Positions 37,010-47,481 of a stretch of DNA of 64,000 nucleotides are shown piece after piece. Positions within the stretch are counted from its first letter, which is position 1; every line of letters starts with the position of its first letter. This DNA is from G963678255 sp963678255 (GTDB taxonomy: Bacteria; Cloacimonadota; Cloacimonadia; Cloacimonadales; WRIO01): contig CAXXTW010000002.1 of NCBI GenBank assembly GCA_963678255.2, positions 1,302,001-1,366,000 on the forward strand. Direction: 5' to 3'. Made by a program: the position numbers and the translations under genes. The notes beneath the pieces are model-generated. The model saw only the letters and a list, made by a program, of their open reading frames with translations. It ran no database searches and was not told the DNA's origin.

Positions 37010-37045
37010 TTATTCAAAGAAAATACCCCCATGTTGGGGGTATTT
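37010..37045 (-). terminator. Terminator of the large adhesin-like gene
   Basis: On the minus strand AATACCCCC-aacat-GGGGGTATT, then TTTCTTTGA. The stem is also followed by TTTTA on the plus strand, so it may work in both directions. Just before it on the minus strand are CCCTAAA repeats (37044-37063), and a second imperfect hairpin lies at about 37068-37096. The remaining gap back to 36754 shows nothing else. Confidence 0.7.
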
Positions 37046-37103
37046 TAGGGTTTAGGGTTTAGGAGTTATACCATTTTTTTTAGGAGGGATGGTATAAAAT
37101 AGA

Positions 37104-40100
37104 TTATTTCATAAGAATCATTTTGCCTGTTGATTGATATTTGCCAGAAGTCATACGGTAGAAGAAAACTCCACTTCCAACTTTATGGTTATTATCATCT
37201 TTACCGTTCCAAAGAACAGTTTTTTCACCTGATTCAACGATACTATTGACTAAAGTACGGACTTTTTGTCCTTTTATGTTATAGATATCTAAAGAAACGT
37301 GTGCTTTTTCTTTAAGACTAAATTTGATTTGTGTTTCAGGATTGAATGGATTAGGATAGTTTCCAAGTAATTTGGTTGAGTTTATAGTTGGGATTTGATC
37401 TTCATTAGATACAATTGATCCATTCCCATAAACTCTGAAATCATCTACATAGAAGATAAAGGCATTATTGGAAACACAATGAATTCCGACATGAACAGTC
37501 TGACCTATATAAGAGCTTAAATCATATTCAAACTCAGTCCAACTTAGAGGAGCTTCTATATAATTACCTTGAGATATTGGTGTCATTTGTGCAGGATTTG
37601 AAGAGTTCCCAACTGTTACAACAAATCTTTCTAAACCATATTGATTAGTATGTGATTTTACCCAGAATTTAACGCGTGGAGTTACTCCGGCAGTAATTTG
37701 AATAGCAGGTGTAATCATCCAATCATTGTTTGGAGGTGTTGACGCAGCAAAACTTGCCATCATCTTTGAACCTGAATGAGGAGTTAAACTTGTAATAGCA
37801 GGAGTTGTTGCTGATGGATTGAAAACGATATAAGCCATAGGACTTCCGCTATTTTCAAAACTAATATTTTCAATTCCATAAGTTTCAGCTTGATCACCAT
37901 CAATCAAAATCCAAGGTTGACACTCAAGTGCAAAGTTATTATAACTCTCAAAATTATCATTCATAATTTCATTTCCAAGTTCAACGACATTTACTTCCAC
38001 AGAAACAGGCACAGATTCTCCTTCTGTATAGACAGCAACAACATTATAAGTATATTGTCCATAAGCAACGTCATTATCAGTATAAGTTAAAGTTGCAGGA
38101 GAAAGAGGAGTTTCTGTTAATAGAGTTGTTCCACGGAACACTTTATATCCACTTAAACTACGATTTGTTCTTTTTGTTTTGTTAATTCTAATTGCAGAAA
38201 ATTTGCTGTTATTTATTGTTTTATTCATCTTACTATGAGAATTTGTATTTAATTCTTTCATCATTTCATTAGATTTATAATTTAGAGTTACCACAGTACC
38301 ATTTAAAGGTAAGACTTTTCCATAGATGCTCCAATTTAAATCTAAAGTTGCAGATAAAGTTAAAGTAGTTGTCCATTCATTATCAGAAAACATCAGATTA
38401 CCAAAACCTTCAACAGCAGGACCAGCATCACATCCTGCAGGATAACCTGTAGGTGTATCTACATCATAACCAATCCATAATTCTGCGTTTTCAGGTATTG
38501 TTATTGGAGTATCTAAGGTTACTGTAGAAATTTCGTCAGCAATAATTGTTCCTGCAAATGCTTTTTGTGCAACAAGGTTACCAGGATTTAAAGGATTAGC
38601 TGAGCCTCCTGTCCAAACTTTTACAGTATAGGTTGCTGAAGGGACACGAGCGATAAAAGACACATTCAACAATTGCCCGCCAATAGCTCCAATTTCGCTT
38701 AACTGAGCAGGAGTAAAACGTTGAGCACATGTGAATTGAGCTGGTCCGTTTTCGCCGATTGATGACGCAAATTCTGAGGCATGATTAAGTGTTATTAATT
38801 GAGGACCTGCAGCTTCCCAAGCTAATGATACATCATTATCATTAACAGCTGCTGTCAGATTCAACGGAGGATATAAATTTACTGTTACTGGAGTTGCCTC
38901 TACAGTATTTGATGCTACGGATTCACCATTAGGATTAGTATAAATTGCTTTTACATAATATGAGTAAGTTGTTCCATTTGTTACCTGAGTATCTGTATAA
39001 GTTAATGTGTTTTCTGAAAGATTTGCAATCTCAGCATCATTACGAAATACTTTGTAATTTGATAAACTTCTTGCAGGTGCAACCCAATTTAAAATAACAG
39101 ACCCATTTTCAGCAATTGCAACTAAGTTTTGAGGAGCTGGAAAAGAATTAACTTCTGCATCAATACTAAAATTATCAATATAGATATTATTACCATATTC
39201 AGAAATCGCTTCTAAGAAGACATATTGATTTGTACTTGCAACTGATTGAGGTAGATCAAAAGAGTATTGATACCATCCATCGTTTTGGACAATTGGTTCA
39301 AAAGCTTTTTGACGATTAATGGTTCCAATTAGAGTAGCACTTAATGTATCAATTGAAGTTCCAACAAAGATTCGTACACGATCTCTGTTTGTCACATAAG
39401 AAGAATCTCTATACATACTAAAATTAACACTAAAGTTTCCTTGAGGAAAATCTACTATTGGTGTGGCTAATATTCCTCTAGTTCCAACTGCGAAAGAAAA
39501 AGCTTTATATTTAAGCATCCCAGTACCTTCAAATGGCTGACAAGTCGGATATTCGCCAACAGTAACTGTTTCCCAAATTCCAGGATTACCTGTTCCCATT
39601 GTTCTTACATTTGACCAACCAAGAAGAGGAAAGGTTTCACCATTAAAATTATCACCATAAGGCAAACTTGTGACAGTAGCATCATAACAATTCGCAGTTA
39701 AAGCAACTGTATGAGAAACACGAGAAGTGTTATCAATTATTGTAACTATAGCTTGTTTTTCTCCAACGGAAACCGGATGATAATTTACTGCAAATGTCAT
39801 AGTTTCAGAACTACTGATAGATACAGGTAATGTTTGGTTATTTGAGAGTATAAAATCAGCAGAATTTGCTCCACTAATTTCGATACTCTGAATAGTAAGA
39901 GAACCACCGCCATTGTTTGAAATGGTAAAATTTTGTAATGATGTAGAGTTAATAGCAGTACTTCCGAAATTCATTTCGGTAGGAGTAATAACAAATATTG
40001 GATTAGCTGGAATATCACGGATTTGTAAATTATCAACAAATAGGTCATTATCACCATTAGAGACTGTTGACTCGCCATAAAGAGCTAAAAGAATTCGACC

Positions 40101-41447
40101 TGAATAATTTTCTAAACTAATTATCTGATGAGCCCCATCAATTGGAATTGAACTAAGTAAGTTTGGACCAACTGAATCCCAAACACGTAAGGTATTATTA
40201 CTTGACCAAGTAGTCCCATTATCAGTAGAGACTAGAACTGCAAAACGATCATCACTACCAACAGTTTCAGGAACATTTCCATTATCATAATCTGTGAAAG
40301 CAAGATCAAATTCAACTTGTTTATCGGTTGTACCTAAATCAATTGGTGGAGATACTAACCAATATTTACAGCTAGTTCCATAAATATTGATTCGTGCTGC
40401 TTTATTCACTGAACTAGAAACATTCAAGTATTCATCTTTCACCCAACCTGAAGTAGAGAGAGTTAATTCAGAATTTTCAGATAATAGACCTGAGTATCTC
40501 ACCCAATCAATTGGAGGGAAAACTTCATTATTAAAATTTTGAGAATAAGGTGGAATAACTATCGGATCTAAACGAGTTGTAAAAGTCCAGATTGGACAAT
40601 CAACTGCCTCTCCATTAACATTGAAAGGAACAACTTTCCAAAAGATGTTAGTATTATAATTTAAATTATTAATAGAGAAACTGGCAGTCGTCTGTGATAC
40701 AGCATTAGCAATATTAGTAGGAGGATTATCTGTTCCGACATATACTTTATATCCTGTGGCACCAGCAGCTTCATTCCACGTTAAAGTTGGATTGATTGCG
40801 ACATTAACAGCATTTAATGCTGGTAATAAAGGTGTTGTTGCAACTGGAGGTTGAGAAACTTCCATATAATTAATTGAAATATTATCTATTGCGGCAGGAG
40901 GTTGAGTCCCATCTGAGCTATCATTTCTCCAAGTGAAAACAATTCTTTTTGTTTGACCAACATAAGCAGAAGGGATATTAACTTCAGCATGATTCCATGA
41001 TTGATTAAGATTATAGGTAGCTAAAGGAGTTGGGGTTAAAAGAGTTCCATCAACAGGTGTAACGTTAGTATCAATAACATATACTTTTATATAGTCATAT
41101 AGTGTTGAAGTACCTTCTCCATTACATTTCCAATCAAATTGCAGATTAAGTCCAGTGATATTTGCTGGGAAAGTAACATCTCTATAGAAATGTACAACAC
41201 TTGTTGTCGTAACAGTATAAGCGTTATCTGTTCCAGAGTTGTTTGAAATATAAGCAGAATATTGACTATTGTTTGCTGTGGCAGAGCCAACAAACCATTG
41301 GTTAACTTGTGTCCCATTTACAACTGTCCAATTATTACCAAAAGATCCTATTTCAAAATCTTCTGTTAATAGAACATTGGCAAATAGAGAAACAACTGCA
41401 AAAACCATCAAAACCATTGTGATCAGTTTTCGTAAAGGTTGGTTCAT
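37104..41447 (-). CDS. Giant secreted adhesin-like protein with C-terminal sorting domain
   Basis: About 1447 residues. Signal peptide MNQPLRKLITMVLMVFAVVSLFA. Then a cleaved-adhesin/choice-of-anchor-J domain (LLTEDFEIGSFGNNWTVV), fibronectin-type III units (e.g. NPTLTWNEAAGATGYKVYVG), more choice-of-anchor-J domains (PPIDWVRYSG... , FPLLGWSN), a HYDIN/choice-of-anchor-D segment (MNFGSTAINSTSLQNFTISN), further FN3 units with NYKVFRNDAEIA, and a last adhesin domain. The terminus is NYPNPFNPETQIKF... IKGQKVRTL... GSGVFFYRM, the FlgD-like sorting tail. The start at 41445-41447 is chosen for AGAGGAAATT and the signal peptide; a frame-continuing ATG upstream lacks both. Surface location is inferred from the tail. 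Confidence 0.9.
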   Translation of the reverse strand: MNQPLRKLITMVLMVFAVVSLFANVLLTEDFEIGSFGNNWTVVNGTQVNQWFVGSATANNSQYSAYISNNSGTDNAYTVTTTSVVHFYRDVTFPANITGLNLQFDWKCNGEGTSTLYDYIKVYVIDTNVTPVDGTLLTPTPLATYNLNQSWNHAEVNIPSAYVGQTKRIVFTWRNDSSDGTQPPAAIDNISINYMEVSQPPVATTPLLPALNAVNVAINPTLTWNEAAGATGYKVYVGTDNPPTNIANAVSQTTASFSINNLNYNTNIFWKVVPFNVNGEAVDCPIWTFTTRLDPIVIPPYSQNFNNEVFPPIDWVRYSGLLSENSELTLSTSGWVKDEYLNVSSSVNKAARINIYGTSCKYWLVSPPIDLGTTDKQVEFDLAFTDYDNGNVPETVGSDDRFAVLVSTDNGTTWSSNNTLRVWDSVGPNLLSSIPIDGAHQIISLENYSGRILLALYGESTVSNGDNDLFVDNLQIRDIPANPIFVITPTEMNFGSTAINSTSLQNFTISNNGGGSLTIQSIEISGANSADFILSNNQTLPVSISSSETMTFAVNYHPVSVGEKQAIVTIIDNTSRVSHTVALTANCYDATVTSLPYGDNFNGETFPLLGWSNVRTMGTGNPGIWETVTVGEYPTCQPFEGTGMLKYKAFSFAVGTRGILATPIVDFPQGNFSVNFSMYRDSSYVTNRDRVRIFVGTSIDTLSATLIGTINRQKAFEPIVQNDGWYQYSFDLPQSVASTNQYVFLEAISEYGNNIYIDNFSIDAEVNSFPAPQNLVAIAENGSVILNWVAPARSLSNYKVFRNDAEIANLSENTLTYTDTQVTNGTTYSYYVKAIYTNPNGESVASNTVEATPVTVNLYPPLNLTAAVNDNDVSLAWEAAGPQLITLNHASEFASSIGENGPAQFTCAQRFTPAQLSEIGAIGGQLLNVSFIARVPSATYTVKVWTGGSANPLNPGNLVAQKAFAGTIIADEISTVTLDTPITIPENAELWIGYDVDTPTGYPAGCDAGPAVEGFGNLMFSDNEWTTTLTLSATLDLNWSIYGKVLPLNGTVVTLNYKSNEMMKELNTNSHSKMNKTINNSKFSAIRINKTKRTNRSLSGYKVFRGTTLLTETPLSPATLTYTDNDVAYGQYTYNVVAVYTEGESVPVSVEVNVVELGNEIMNDNFESYNNFALECQPWILIDGDQAETYGIENISFENSGSPMAYIVFNPSATTPAITSLTPHSGSKMMASFAASTPPNNDWMITPAIQITAGVTPRVKFWVKSHTNQYGLERFVVTVGNSSNPAQMTPISQGNYIEAPLSWTEFEYDLSSYIGQTVHVGIHCVSNNAFIFYVDDFRVYGNGSIVSNEDQIPTINSTKLLGNYPNPFNPETQIKFSLKEKAHVSLDIYNIKGQKVRTLVNSIVESGEKTVLWNGKDDNNHKVGSGVFFYRMTSGKYQSTGKMILMK

Positions 41448-42034
41448 AATTTCCTCTTTTATTTTTAATTTCCAATTTGGAATCAACTTACAATATACTA
41501 GAATCATAAGATCAAGAAGATATGTCAAGAAAAAATATTATGAGGTTTACATTAATGATTTAACTGTAAACAAAGTATCACTTGAAATAAAGATTAAGCT
41601 ATTATAGGCTGAGATAAAATCAATCAAACCTAGAAAATAATATTTATTTCGATTCGTTTTGTATCATTAATAAAATATTTGCAAAAAAGTCTAATATTTT
41701 TAAAATTAGTTTTGTAAACAGAGTAATCATATTTTATTTTGTTTACACCAGCATATAACAGAGCAAATGTATTAAATATTTTCTCTTTTTTGTTATCAGT
41801 AAAGAGAACAATTATGTAAAAACATCATTTTTTTTCTGCTTAGTGAGGGAAGAATCCGCAAAATTAATAAGTATTTTATATGACATCTATTAATTTAAAG
41901 AATTTTATTGACTAAAAGAAATAAAGATAATATTTAAAGAACAAGATAAATTTAGTTAGAATCTCAAAATTTTAAGTAAGGATAAATGAAAAGAGTTAAT
42001 GAAACAAAGATTAATAATTGAAGAGTTTGCTTAG
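41448..42034. other. Divergent intergenic region
   Basis: No gene seen. It must hold the promoters for the giant adhesin (minus) and the flippase (plus). A weak plus-strand candidate is TTGACT (41908-41913) with TATTTA 17 bp later (41931-41936); the -10 match is poor. Confidence 0.35.
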
Positions 42035-43336
42035 ATGGGATATGTAAAGAACATAAGCAGTAATGTCGTCAATCAGGTATTAAAGATTATAATTGGCTTT
42101 TTGGTAAGCATCTTAATAGCACGAGCTTTGGGACCTGAGAATCAAGGTTATATTTCATACGTCTTATTAATATTTGGAATCATTGGAAGTTATGGACATT
42201 TTGGAATAAACAACGCAACCGTTTATTTTCATAAAAAATCACAATATAGTGAAGAACAAATTTATAGAACAAATACAAGCTATCTTTTATTAAACTTTAT
42301 AATCATTTCAATCATTGTTTTAACGTTAAGGCATTATAATCTTTTTTTAAAGGAATATAGCCAGTTCTACATATATGGTGGATTAATATTTATTTTTTGT
42401 TCTTATCTGTTGAACAATCATAACTTATTCTTTTTAGGAAACGAAAACATTATAGAATCCAATAAGTATTCTTTACAAGCTTTCTTTTTCAAATCAATTT
42501 TTATAATACTTTTTTTTGTGACGCATCTATTAAATAAACCATCATATTTTGTAATCAGCGTTTTAGCTGTTTTTCTTAATATGGTATTATTACATAGAAA
42601 ATTTGAACATAAACTTTCTTTTCAAATCAATAAGAGCTTATTAAAAGAAGAGTTTAAATATGGGTTGATAGTCTATTTCTCTTCATTATTTGTTTTTTTA
42701 CATTATCGTGTTGATCAGATATTTATTAAATATATGAAGGGAAATGCAGAATTAGGTGTATATACGATAGCAGTAACATTGGCAGAACTTTTATTTATCA
42801 TTCCCACAAGTGTCACATTAGCCTTGACCAGCAAGTTAATTAATTGTCAGGAAACCATCAAAAAGCACATAATCACGACACAAACCATTAAATTCACTTT
42901 TTATATTTGCTTGGTTTTGTGTGTTTGTGGTATGTTTGGAGCGCTATTAATCCCCTATATCTATGGGATAGCCTATAAGAAAGCAATCGTCACAACCATG
43001 ATTCTTTTAACAGGGATAATTTTTGCTTCTGTAGGAAGAATATCTTTCCCCTATTTCTTTTCGGAAGGAAAAGCATTTTTTCATCTGATTATTACTTTTA
43101 TCACGCTGTCAATTAACATCATCTTAAATCTTGTATTAATTCCTCATTATAGTCTTTATGGAGCCGCCTTTGCTTCAAGTATCTCCTATTTTATCTATGG
43201 TCTTTATTATGTCTTTTTATTTGTAAAGCGAGAGCATTTTACTTTAAAAGAGATGTTTTATATAAGCAAAGAAGATATTCAAATTGCTAAAGGCCTCGTA
43301 TATACCAGAATTCCCAGGAGAAAAAATGACCATTAA
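42035..43336 (+). CDS. Polysaccharide flippase (Wzx/MATE superfamily)
   Basis: 433 residues with about 12 hydrophobic segments. The N-terminus (NVVNQVLKIIIGFLVSILIARALGPENQGYIS) matches the polysaccharide biosynthesis flippase pattern, which begins with a helix ending in LGPEGxG. Loops are short and basic. Such proteins flip undecaprenyl-linked oligosaccharides or other lipid-linked sugars across the inner membrane. It overlaps the start of the next gene by 11 nt, so the two are translationally coupled. No glycosyltransferase is beside it, which is unusual for a Wzx gene. Confidence 0.88.
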   Translation: MGYVKNISSNVVNQVLKIIIGFLVSILIARALGPENQGYISYVLLIFGIIGSYGHFGINNATVYFHKKSQYSEEQIYRTNTSYLLLNFIIISIIVLTLRHYNLFLKEYSQFYIYGGLIFIFCSYLLNNHNLFFLGNENIIESNKYSLQAFFFKSIFIILFFVTHLLNKPSYFVISVLAVFLNMVLLHRKFEHKLSFQINKSLLKEEFKYGLIVYFSSLFVFLHYRVDQIFIKYMKGNAELGVYTIAVTLAELLFIIPTSVTLALTSKLINCQETIKKHIITTQTIKFTFYICLVLCVCGMFGALLIPYIYGIAYKKAIVTTMILLTGIIFASVGRISFPYFFSEGKAFFHLIITFITLSINIILNLVLIPHYSLYGAAFASSISYFIYGLYYVFLFVKREHFTLKEMFYISKEDIQIAKGLVYTRIPRRKNDH

Positions 43337-44954
43337 AATAGCAGAAGATAACCAAAAACTATGGGTTAAACTTAATAATTCATGGGCCAGAGGATTTCTT
43401 TTTAACAAAGAGAGCACATATGTCCAGAATGAAAGAATAATCGAGCATTTATCAGATTTCAAAGACACAAAAGATTTAATACTTAAACTTCAGGAAGCAA
43501 ATGGACATTTCTCAATAATCATAGATAAGGAAGAAACCTTATATTTTGCAGTAGATAAGATTAGATCTATTCCTTTGTTTTATACAATTAATGAAGAGAA
43601 TGAGATAACAGTTAGTGATAATATCTATCTTTTAAGAGATTTAATAGCTAAACCAGTAATTGATGAATTAGCATTATCAGAGTTTTTACTCAGTGGGTTT
43701 GTCAGTGACAGAGACACTTTATACACACCATTAAAGCAGGTATTAGCCGGAGAAGTTGTTGAGTATTCTAAAATAAGCAAACAATTAAAAATTTATTCAT
43801 ATTTCAAATACCAACATCAAGAGTCATCAAAGAAACCTGATAAAGAATTAATTGAGCAATTAGACAGAGTTTTTGAACGGATCTTTAAGAGAGTCATATC
43901 TACATTAAATAATCAAACAGTCGTAATCCCACTGAGTGGAGGATATGATTCAAGGCTTGTAGCCATTATGTTTAAGCGATTGGGCTATGAGAAGGTTATT
44001 TGTTATACTTATGGGAAAAAGAATAATCAAGAGTCCATGACATCAAAAGCTGTTGCAGAGTATTTACGATACCCTTGGATTATGATAGAGCAGGACAGAA
44101 AATCATGGTATCGATGTTTCTCTCATAAGTTGCGAGAGAAGTTTTACAAAAAAACAAATCATTTATCATGTAATGCTCATATACAGGATTATTATGCAGT
44201 TTCAGAACTGAAAAGAAGAAAGTTAATTCCTGATGATAGTATCTTTATTCCCGGGCATTCAGCTGATTTTTTAGAAGGCAGTCATTTACCTGATGTTTTT
44301 AATCAGAATCGACTATTTAATTCAGAAGATTTATATCAAAGTATTATTCGCTTTCACTACCGTTTTTGGAAATGGAACAGTCAGTCAGGTTTATTTGCTT
44401 CTCATTTAATGAAAAAAATAAATTTTCAATTAAACACTTCAGATGAAATGGATCAAGAGACAATAGCCAGTAAATTTGAAGAATGGGATTGGCAAGAAAG
44501 ACAATCAAAATTTATCTGCAATTCAGTACGCATTTATGAGTTTTTTAGTTATGGGTGGAGAATGCCCTTATGGGATGCAGAGTTAATGAACTATTGGAGT
44601 CAGATAGAATTTGATAAACGGTTTAAAAGAAAACTTTATTATCAGTATGTGAAAGAAAAACAAGAAATCCCAGTTTTACAAGCTAATAAACCCATAGGGT
44701 TTCCTGAACGTATTATTAATAAGATTGTCAGGATGTTTTTAGGTGAAATCAGAGATATGCGATATGCGCGATTTTCTGATCCAACTCATATTTTTAGTTT
44801 CATGAGCTTTAAAATCAAAGACATCTTTCGAGAGAAAGTGACTTTACCTTCATTTGTTAGAACTAACCAATCTTTATTTAAAACGCCTATCAATGGAATT
44901 CATGCACTCATCAGTTATAGAGAGATAAAGAATTCAGAACAAAAATCAGAGTAA
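43326..44954 (+). CDS. Asparagine-synthase-like ATP-PPase protein without glutaminase Cys
   Basis: About 542 residues. The C-terminal synthase domain has the PP-loop VIPLSGGYDSRLV, a following VICYTYGKKNNQES strand, and a conserved PGHSADFLEGSHLP segment. The N-terminal Ntn-like half resembles AsnB class II amidotransferases (YFAVDKIRSIPLFY, SEFLLSGFVSD) but starts MTIKI and lacks the nucleophilic Cys2, so it cannot use glutamine that way. The ATG at 43326 has CCAGGAG just before it; an in-frame start 42 bases earlier is less likely. AsnB-like genes with SGGYDSR in polysaccharide clusters are thought to amidate or otherwise modify glycans; that role here is inferred. Confidence 0.8.
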   Translation: MTIKIAEDNQKLWVKLNNSWARGFLFNKESTYVQNERIIEHLSDFKDTKDLILKLQEANGHFSIIIDKEETLYFAVDKIRSIPLFYTINEENEITVSDNIYLLRDLIAKPVIDELALSEFLLSGFVSDRDTLYTPLKQVLAGEVVEYSKISKQLKIYSYFKYQHQESSKKPDKELIEQLDRVFERIFKRVISTLNNQTVVIPLSGGYDSRLVAIMFKRLGYEKVICYTYGKKNNQESMTSKAVAEYLRYPWIMIEQDRKSWYRCFSHKLREKFYKKTNHLSCNAHIQDYYAVSELKRRKLIPDDSIFIPGHSADFLEGSHLPDVFNQNRLFNSEDLYQSIIRFHYRFWKWNSQSGLFASHLMKKINFQLNTSDEMDQETIASKFEEWDWQERQSKFICNSVRIYEFFSYGWRMPLWDAELMNYWSQIEFDKRFKRKLYYQYVKEKQEIPVLQANKPIGFPERIINKIVRMFLGEIRDMRYARFSDPTHIFSFMSFKIKDIFREKVTLPSFVRTNQSLFKTPINGIHALISYREIKNSEQKSE

Positions 44955-44986
44955 GGGTTATTTAATTAAGATTTAATAACCCTTAC
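44951..44986 (+). terminator. Strong convergent hairpin
   Basis: GTAAGGGTTATT (44951-44962, containing the stop codon of the asparagine-synthase-like gene) pairs perfectly with AATAACCCTTAC (44975-44986). T-rich on both sides in part, and placed between convergent genes, so probably bidirectional. Confidence 0.7.
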
Positions 44987-45016
44987 TTCATAAAAGAAAT
45001 TATCCAGAGCAATTTT

Positions 45017-47410
45017 TTACTCATTATTTAAATATTTAGAAGGTGATTTTTTATATGCATTTTTAATTATAAAAAAGACAGGTAGATTTACCAAAACCAT
45101 CATTATGGTGAAACAGAGCAAATAGAAAAACCAAAGGTGAGAAATTATTATCGTAAAACGAGATAAAAACATATCTAGTATAAAATAAGCTAGTATTGAT
45201 CCTGCCAGATAGCCCTCAATACATATCATAAAGTATTTTATAAAATATATCTGGTAAATATGTTTAAACTCTGCTCCATTCACTTTGTAAATTGCAATTT
45301 CTTTGAGATTACTAAATATATGTAATGAACTAATACTGTATATTCCAAGAAAAGTTATCAATGAACACAGGATAGCCAATAGAATTATTAAGTTCATAAA
45401 CAACACATCATGTTCATAAAACTTATTGATCTCATGTTTAACATCAATTCTCTTTGGATAGTAAAAATAGTCTTTACTTAGTTTATTCAACTCCAAATCA
45501 AGCTTTTTGATTAAAGATTCTTTTTGTCCGTCCTTATAAAATACTTGAATATATTCAACATCAGGGCTTAATATATAGAAAGATGGTAAAGTTTTATTAA
45601 ATAACGACTGATTTTTTACATCAGATATAACAGCTTTTACAGTAACTGAATATGTTACTGGATTATAACCATCGCTAAAGAATATCACAAATTTCTTCCC
45701 AATAGGATTCTCTTTCGCAAAAAAATTGTTCTTAAAGGTATTATTAATAGCAATATCCAAGACATTATCTGTATATTTAAATGGTTTAAATTCGCTTGTT
45801 TCTCCTTGTAAAATCTTAATTTTCATAACCTTAAAATAATCTTCAGAGACAACATTCATATTTACTAATGAGTTATATTCTTTATCATCAATCTTTATTT
45901 GTGAGCTTGTACTAGAGTAGGATGTATTAATGCAACTATTAATTGAAGTACTATACCTATCGATTTCATTAAACTTTGACAAGGTTAGTTTTAAAGCCTC
46001 TATAGAAGTAATAGGAAAAGATATATTATTTGAAGCCATGTATTTGTATTCGATCAGGTTTTTTGTATCAAATCCCAAATCGAGATTTTTAATCTTATTG
46101 ATTTGAGTATAGACTATTAAAGAAGAAAGGATAAATAAAGTTGAAATTGCAGTTTGAAAACATAAAATAAGGTTGTTGCCACTTTTTTTATTTCTAACTC
46201 TGTCTTGTTCACGAATGTTTTTATAATTTGAAAATTTTATTATTGGTATAAGAGAGATCACAAAGCCTAATATCAGTATTGAAAAGAATATCAAAGAAAC
46301 ATCTGAATTTTTAAAAAGATAATATTCTCTTAAATCATGATTTATCCACAAACCAAACAAATCTCTTAGATAATAATACAAGATGAAAAATAGTCCAAAA
46401 CTAATGACATTAACAATGGAAAACTCAGTTAATAATTGTTTAAACAAGTCAAATCCTGAAGCTCCTAATGTTTTTCTAAAAATGAATTCATTAAGTCTTT
46501 TTTGCCATATCAAAGTGTTTAAATTTATTGAATTTAAATAAACAGCAATTAAAAGTAATAAAGAAACAAAAAAACAAGCTAAGACTAAGTATTTATTAGA
46601 AGTTGGTTTATCATTTATTAAATCCTGGATATAATGCATATTACAAACAGGGTCTAAATGACAGGAGTTGATGGTTTGATCAGAATTTTTAAATTTCTTA
46701 ATAATATTATTTATTTTGTTTTCTACAAGTTTAATATCCTTCTCTTGAGGAATAAATAGACAAACATGAGACATTCCTGATAATTTTTCTTTATCTTTAT
46801 ATTCATCTTTATATAAGACAAATGAATCTGACCAATAATGAACGTTCTGAGGAATATCATCGAAAACTCCATTCACGTTTCTAAAAGTTTTGTTAAAAAG
46901 CTTAAGAGGTTCACCAACAACATTCACTTTACCAAAATATTTGATCGCAAAAGACTTACTAATTATCAAAGGATTTTCAACCAAAGAATTAAGAGGATCC
47001 CCATGTAAAAATTTTAAATTATAATAATTAATAATACTAACAGAAGAAAATGGTGTTTGTCCAATAGGCACAATGTTCCCTTTTGTATTAACAAATCTAG
47101 CCTCTAATTGATTTTTTTTAATAATCAGATCATCTTTTATTTCAGGGATTTCCTTTTTAATAATGGGTAATAAATCAGCATTAAATTCAGCAGATTTTTC
47201 TATACATTTTCCATTTGATAGTTTGTCCGTTCTAATTCTATACCAATGTTTATTAACATTATTTCTATCATATTGATAATAATACATACAAAAAGAAAGT
47301 AACAATAGAAAGACGAGATATCCAATAGATAGATTGATAATGGCGTTAAAACTATTAAATATGTTTTTTTTTATACTTAAAAAACTACCTTTTATATAAC
47401 TCATCAACAT
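45017..47410 (-). CDS. FtsX/MacB-type ABC transporter permease, ATPase absent nearby
   Basis: 797 residues. An N-terminal membrane helix, a large periplasmic MacB-PCD-like domain (residues ~40-265), then a cluster of helices, a second periplasmic domain (residues ~440-660) and a terminal helix set, i.e. two FtsX units. ISSLHIFSNLKEIAIYKVNGAEFKHIYQIYF holds the FtsX motif (EIAIRK-GA). Permeases of this form work with a MacB/LolD-type ATPase in lipoprotein or peptide export. No ATPase gene lies next to it, so the partner is elsewhere. An alternative start two codons later (MSYIK) is possible. Confidence 0.87.
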   Translation of the reverse strand: MLMSYIKGSFLSIKKNIFNSFNAIINLSIGYLVFLLLLSFCMYYYQYDRNNVNKHWYRIRTDKLSNGKCIEKSAEFNADLLPIIKKEIPEIKDDLIIKKNQLEARFVNTKGNIVPIGQTPFSSVSIINYYNLKFLHGDPLNSLVENPLIISKSFAIKYFGKVNVVGEPLKLFNKTFRNVNGVFDDIPQNVHYWSDSFVLYKDEYKDKEKLSGMSHVCLFIPQEKDIKLVENKINNIIKKFKNSDQTINSCHLDPVCNMHYIQDLINDKPTSNKYLVLACFFVSLLLLIAVYLNSINLNTLIWQKRLNEFIFRKTLGASGFDLFKQLLTEFSIVNVISFGLFFILYYYLRDLFGLWINHDLREYYLFKNSDVSLIFFSILILGFVISLIPIIKFSNYKNIREQDRVRNKKSGNNLILCFQTAISTLFILSSLIVYTQINKIKNLDLGFDTKNLIEYKYMASNNISFPITSIEALKLTLSKFNEIDRYSTSINSCINTSYSSTSSQIKIDDKEYNSLVNMNVVSEDYFKVMKIKILQGETSEFKPFKYTDNVLDIAINNTFKNNFFAKENPIGKKFVIFFSDGYNPVTYSVTVKAVISDVKNQSLFNKTLPSFYILSPDVEYIQVFYKDGQKESLIKKLDLELNKLSKDYFYYPKRIDVKHEINKFYEHDVLFMNLIILLAILCSLITFLGIYSISSLHIFSNLKEIAIYKVNGAEFKHIYQIYFIKYFMICIEGYLAGSILAYFILDMFLSRFTIIISHLWFFYLLCFTIMMVLVNLPVFFIIKNAYKKSPSKYLNNE

Positions 47411-47481
47411 AATCTTCTCCTATGAAATTGACTTTTTTAGGAAATATATCTCATCTTTCATGATGATGATCAATAAAAACA

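Noticed and set aside
37044..37063. Plant-telomere-like TTTAGGG repeats
   Set aside because: Only about two and a half units beside a terminator; too few to mean anything beyond chance or slippage.
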